Origin: Bacillota bacterium
GTDB taxonomy: Bacteria; Bacillota; Negativicutes; Sporomusales; UBA7701
NCBI GenBank assembly: GCA_023415775.1
Contig: JAEZJM010000034.1
Location: forward strand, 1-50,648
Length of the DNA: 50,648 nucleotides
Reading direction: 5' to 3'
Program-made: the position numbers and the translations under genes
The notes under the pieces: model-generated
What the model was told of the DNA's origin: nothing
The model's database searches: none
Seen by the model: the letters and a program-made list of their open reading frames with translations, nothing else
In this document: piece by piece, positions 49,245-50,648 of the stretch
How the letters are laid out: every line of letters starts with the position of its first letter
Position numbering within the stretch: position 1 is the stretch's first letter

Positions 49245-50225
49245 TTGCATACGACGACGAAGCGGCGACGGCTGAAGCGCCGCTACCGGAAGATGGCCGC
49301 GGCGGCGGCGACGGCGGCGGTGATGTCGACGGCGCTGCTGCACGGGTTCCCGGTGGCGAAGGTGTTAGCGGCGCCGAGTCTGCCGGTGGAGAGCGCGGTG
49401 GATGAGGCGGCGGTCCAGGATCAGAGCGGCGGGGCGGCGGAGGCGGCCCGCGAGCGGGACCGGGGCGGTAACAAGGACCGCGACCGGGACCGCGACAGGG
49501 ATCGCCACCACGACCGTTGGGAGGCGCGGAGTCCGGTGCAGGTGGTGATGGATAACGCGGCGACGTTCGGTTTCGATGTAAGCCGCGATTCGTTCTCGCT
49601 GCTGTCGAAGACGGCGAACAGGGCGACGGTGAGGGTGCGGCATGAGGGGCAGACGTTTAAGGTCGACCTGGAGCGGGCCGGCGATTCGTGGGTGATCACG
49701 ACTATCCGCGGGATCGGCGATATGAACCATCCGGCCACTTATACGCCGGCCAGCTTTTTCCCGGGCGCGGCGCTGCTGCCGGCGCCGACCGCTCCGGCCG
49801 AGCAGACGACGATTTTTGCGACAGAGGCGTTTAATACCTGGACGTGGACTGAGGCGGTTTATCCCGGCGATATGTCTTTCGGGATCGCGCTGCAGGACCC
49901 GCGGCCCGCGGGGTTGGCGACGACAGTCCCCGCCGACATGCTCGATAAGCTGGATTTTGGCCGCCAGCTGCTGCTGTTCGCCAATGTCGGCTCGGTGTCG
50001 CCGCAGGGGTACGGGGTGGGCATCGCGAAGGTGGTGCGGAGCGGCAACGATCTGACGGTGACGGTGCGGACGAAGAGCCCTCAGGCCGGTGATAAGGCGG
50101 CGACGAAGACGGACGATTATCTGGCGGTGGACCGGGCGAATCTCGATTTCAGCAAGCCTGTCCGCATCGCGTTCGTGGATCAGTACGGGACGGTGCTGGT
50201 GACGTATACGGTGGTGCCCAGGTGA
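49245..50225 (+). CDS. Secreted protein with RD repeat and PrcB-like C-terminus
   Basis: A 326-residue protein starting at TTG behind GGGAGGGGAG. It has a very basic N-terminus (KRRRLKRRYRK) followed by an Ala-rich hydrophobic stretch and VLAAP, that is, a long signal sequence. Residues about 65-95 contain an Arg-Asp dipeptide run (DRDRDRDRDR). A middle domain (95-160) has VRVRHEGQTFKVDLERAG. The C-terminal half includes GYGVGIAKVVRSGNDLTVTVRTKSP, which resembles the PrcB C-terminal domain. Function unknown; surface or spore-related roles are guesses. A hairpin element follows its stop. Confidence 0.75.
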   Translation: MHTTTKRRRLKRRYRKMAAAAATAAVMSTALLHGFPVAKVLAAPSLPVESAVDEAAVQDQSGGAAEAARERDRGGNKDRDRDRDRDRHHDRWEARSPVQVVMDNAATFGFDVSRDSFSLLSKTANRATVRVRHEGQTFKVDLERAGDSWVITTIRGIGDMNHPATYTPASFFPGAALLPAPTAPAEQTTIFATEAFNTWTWTEAVYPGDMSFGIALQDPRPAGLATTVPADMLDKLDFGRQLLLFANVGSVSPQGYGVGIAKVVRSGNDLTVTVRTKSPQAGDKAATKTDDYLAVDRANLDFSKPVRIAFVDQYGTVLVTYTVVPR

Positions 50226-50239
50226 TAGTGATAACCCGA

Positions 50240-50361
50240 GGTCGCCTAGAAAGCCCCAGATGCAAGGCGCACCGGAAAAGCGCGCTGCGCCGCGTACTTC
50301 ATGGCGTACGCAAGCAAGCGCTTTGAGGAGCAACGCAGCAGATGGGGTTTTCTAGGCGACC
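50240..50361 (+). repeat. Hairpin element copy 9
   Basis: Arms GGTCGCCTAGAAAGCCCC and GGGGTTTTCTAGGCGACC are complementary except at one or two positions. The core is consensus-like, with GCGTACTTCATGGCGTACGC in the centre. It lies between the PrcB-like gene and the tuf leader. Confidence 0.92.
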
Positions 50362-50363
50362 GG

Positions 50364-50394
50364 AGCCCCTGCCGACTACGGCGGGGCTTTTTTG
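50364..50394 (+). terminator. Terminator before tuf
   Basis: AGCCCCTGCCG / CGGCGGGGCT hairpin with one bulged T and an ACTA loop, followed by TTTTTTG. It touches hairpin copy 9. Confidence 0.85.
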
Positions 50395-50521
50395 CGTCTT
50401 AGCGGCTGGTTGGGACGAGTGGCGTGCAGGAATTTACCTTAACTTATAGAATATCCTTGTTTTGTAAAATACTAGTGTTGTCACCGCGATCGGGCGACTA
50501 GGGTTAAGGAGGAAGAGAAAT

Positions 50522-50648
50522 ATGGCAAAGAAGAAGTTTGAGAGGACCAAACCGCACGTTAACATTGGCACCATCGGTCACGTCGACCATGGCAAGACCT
50601 CGCTGACCGCGGCTATCACGCTGCTGCTGTCCAAGTCGGGCGGCGCGA
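50522..50648 (+). CDS. tuf: Elongation factor Tu, 5' part
   Basis: The first 42 codons of EF-Tu: MAKKKFERTKPHVNIGTIGH, then the G1 loop GHVDHGKTSL that binds GTP phosphates. The rest lies outside the window. AAGGAGG precedes the ATG. The tRNA-tuf neighbourhood is ancient (compare tRNA-Thr/Tyr/Gly/Thr-tufB in E. coli); here 8 kb of other genes separate the tRNAs from tuf. Confidence 0.98.
   Translation, partial: MAKKKFERTKPHVNIGTIGHVDHGKTSLTAAITLLLSKSGGA

Overview
The window is a GC-rich stretch (I judge above 60% by eye) from a spore-forming, probably diderm, Firmicute. My best guess is a Negativicute of the Sporomusaceae type. The Firmicute assignment rests on the gene order ctsR-mcsA-mcsB-clpC-radA-disA-(carD)-yacL-ispDF-gltX-cysES-mrnC-(thyX)-rlmB-yacP-sigH, a cysteine T-box, a CtsR operator, and sporulation genes (gerW, spoIIP, sigH). 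A CsgG-type secretion lipoprotein-family protein suggests an outer membrane. The taxonomic call is inference from gene content; no database was searched.

Layout. 1-110: 3' end of a 5S rRNA and its terminator, so an rRNA operon ends at the left edge. 160-3384: a DUF2157-like membrane protein, the ytfI-gerW sporulation pair and a lipoprotein. 3414-5597 (minus): CsgG-like protein, rubrerythrin and SpeD. 5935-8642: FabK, a small membrane protein and an RlmI-like methyltransferase. 8876-13466: the CtsR-controlled protein quality control operon (CtsR, McsA, McsB, ClpC). 13551-15997: radA-disA, overlapping by 4 nt. 16015-18079 (minus): a small membrane protein paired with SpoIIP, and a conserved helical protein. 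18321-21725: carD, yacL, the fused ispDF and a small secreted protein. 22194-23654: gltX. 23686-27337: T-box-cysE-cysS-mrnC-thyX, every junction overlapping. 27574-31109: rlmB, a VanW/G5 protein, yacP, sigH.

31167-41529 is a less conserved accessory stretch: several unknown genes, a stand-alone P-loop protein resembling BrxF of BREX systems, a peroxiredoxin, DUF421, NUDIX, UppP, an esterase, two lipoprotein or small unknown genes, a metallo-beta-lactamase fold enzyme, a membrane metallophosphoesterase and an HD-GYP protein. 41963-42449 is a five-tRNA cluster (Thr-Tyr-fMet-Thr-Met) behind a near-perfect promoter. 42791-49084 is a self-contained three-gene chemosensory cassette: a Cache-type methyl-accepting protein, a hybrid CheA with two CheW-like domains and a C-terminal receiver, and a REC-REC-STAS-like output protein. 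A secreted PrcB-like protein follows, and the window ends inside tuf.

The two signals I find most interesting are these. (1) A family of about 120-bp intergenic hairpin elements, nine full copies and one truncated one. The core is conserved in sequence; the outer arms differ between copies but stay self-complementary within each copy, which points to selection on structure. (2) The MCP-CheA-(REC-REC-STAS) cassette, which lacks CheB, CheR, CheW and flagellar genes, lies between tRNA genes and tuf, and has an AT-rich sensor half joined to a GC-rich signalling half. Secondary signals are a PerR-box-like 18-mer shared by rubrerythrin and peroxiredoxin, a CtsR operator with about 8-nt spacing, an orphan BrxF-like ATPase, and a SpoIIP N-terminal domain that also exists as a separate neighbouring membrane protein.
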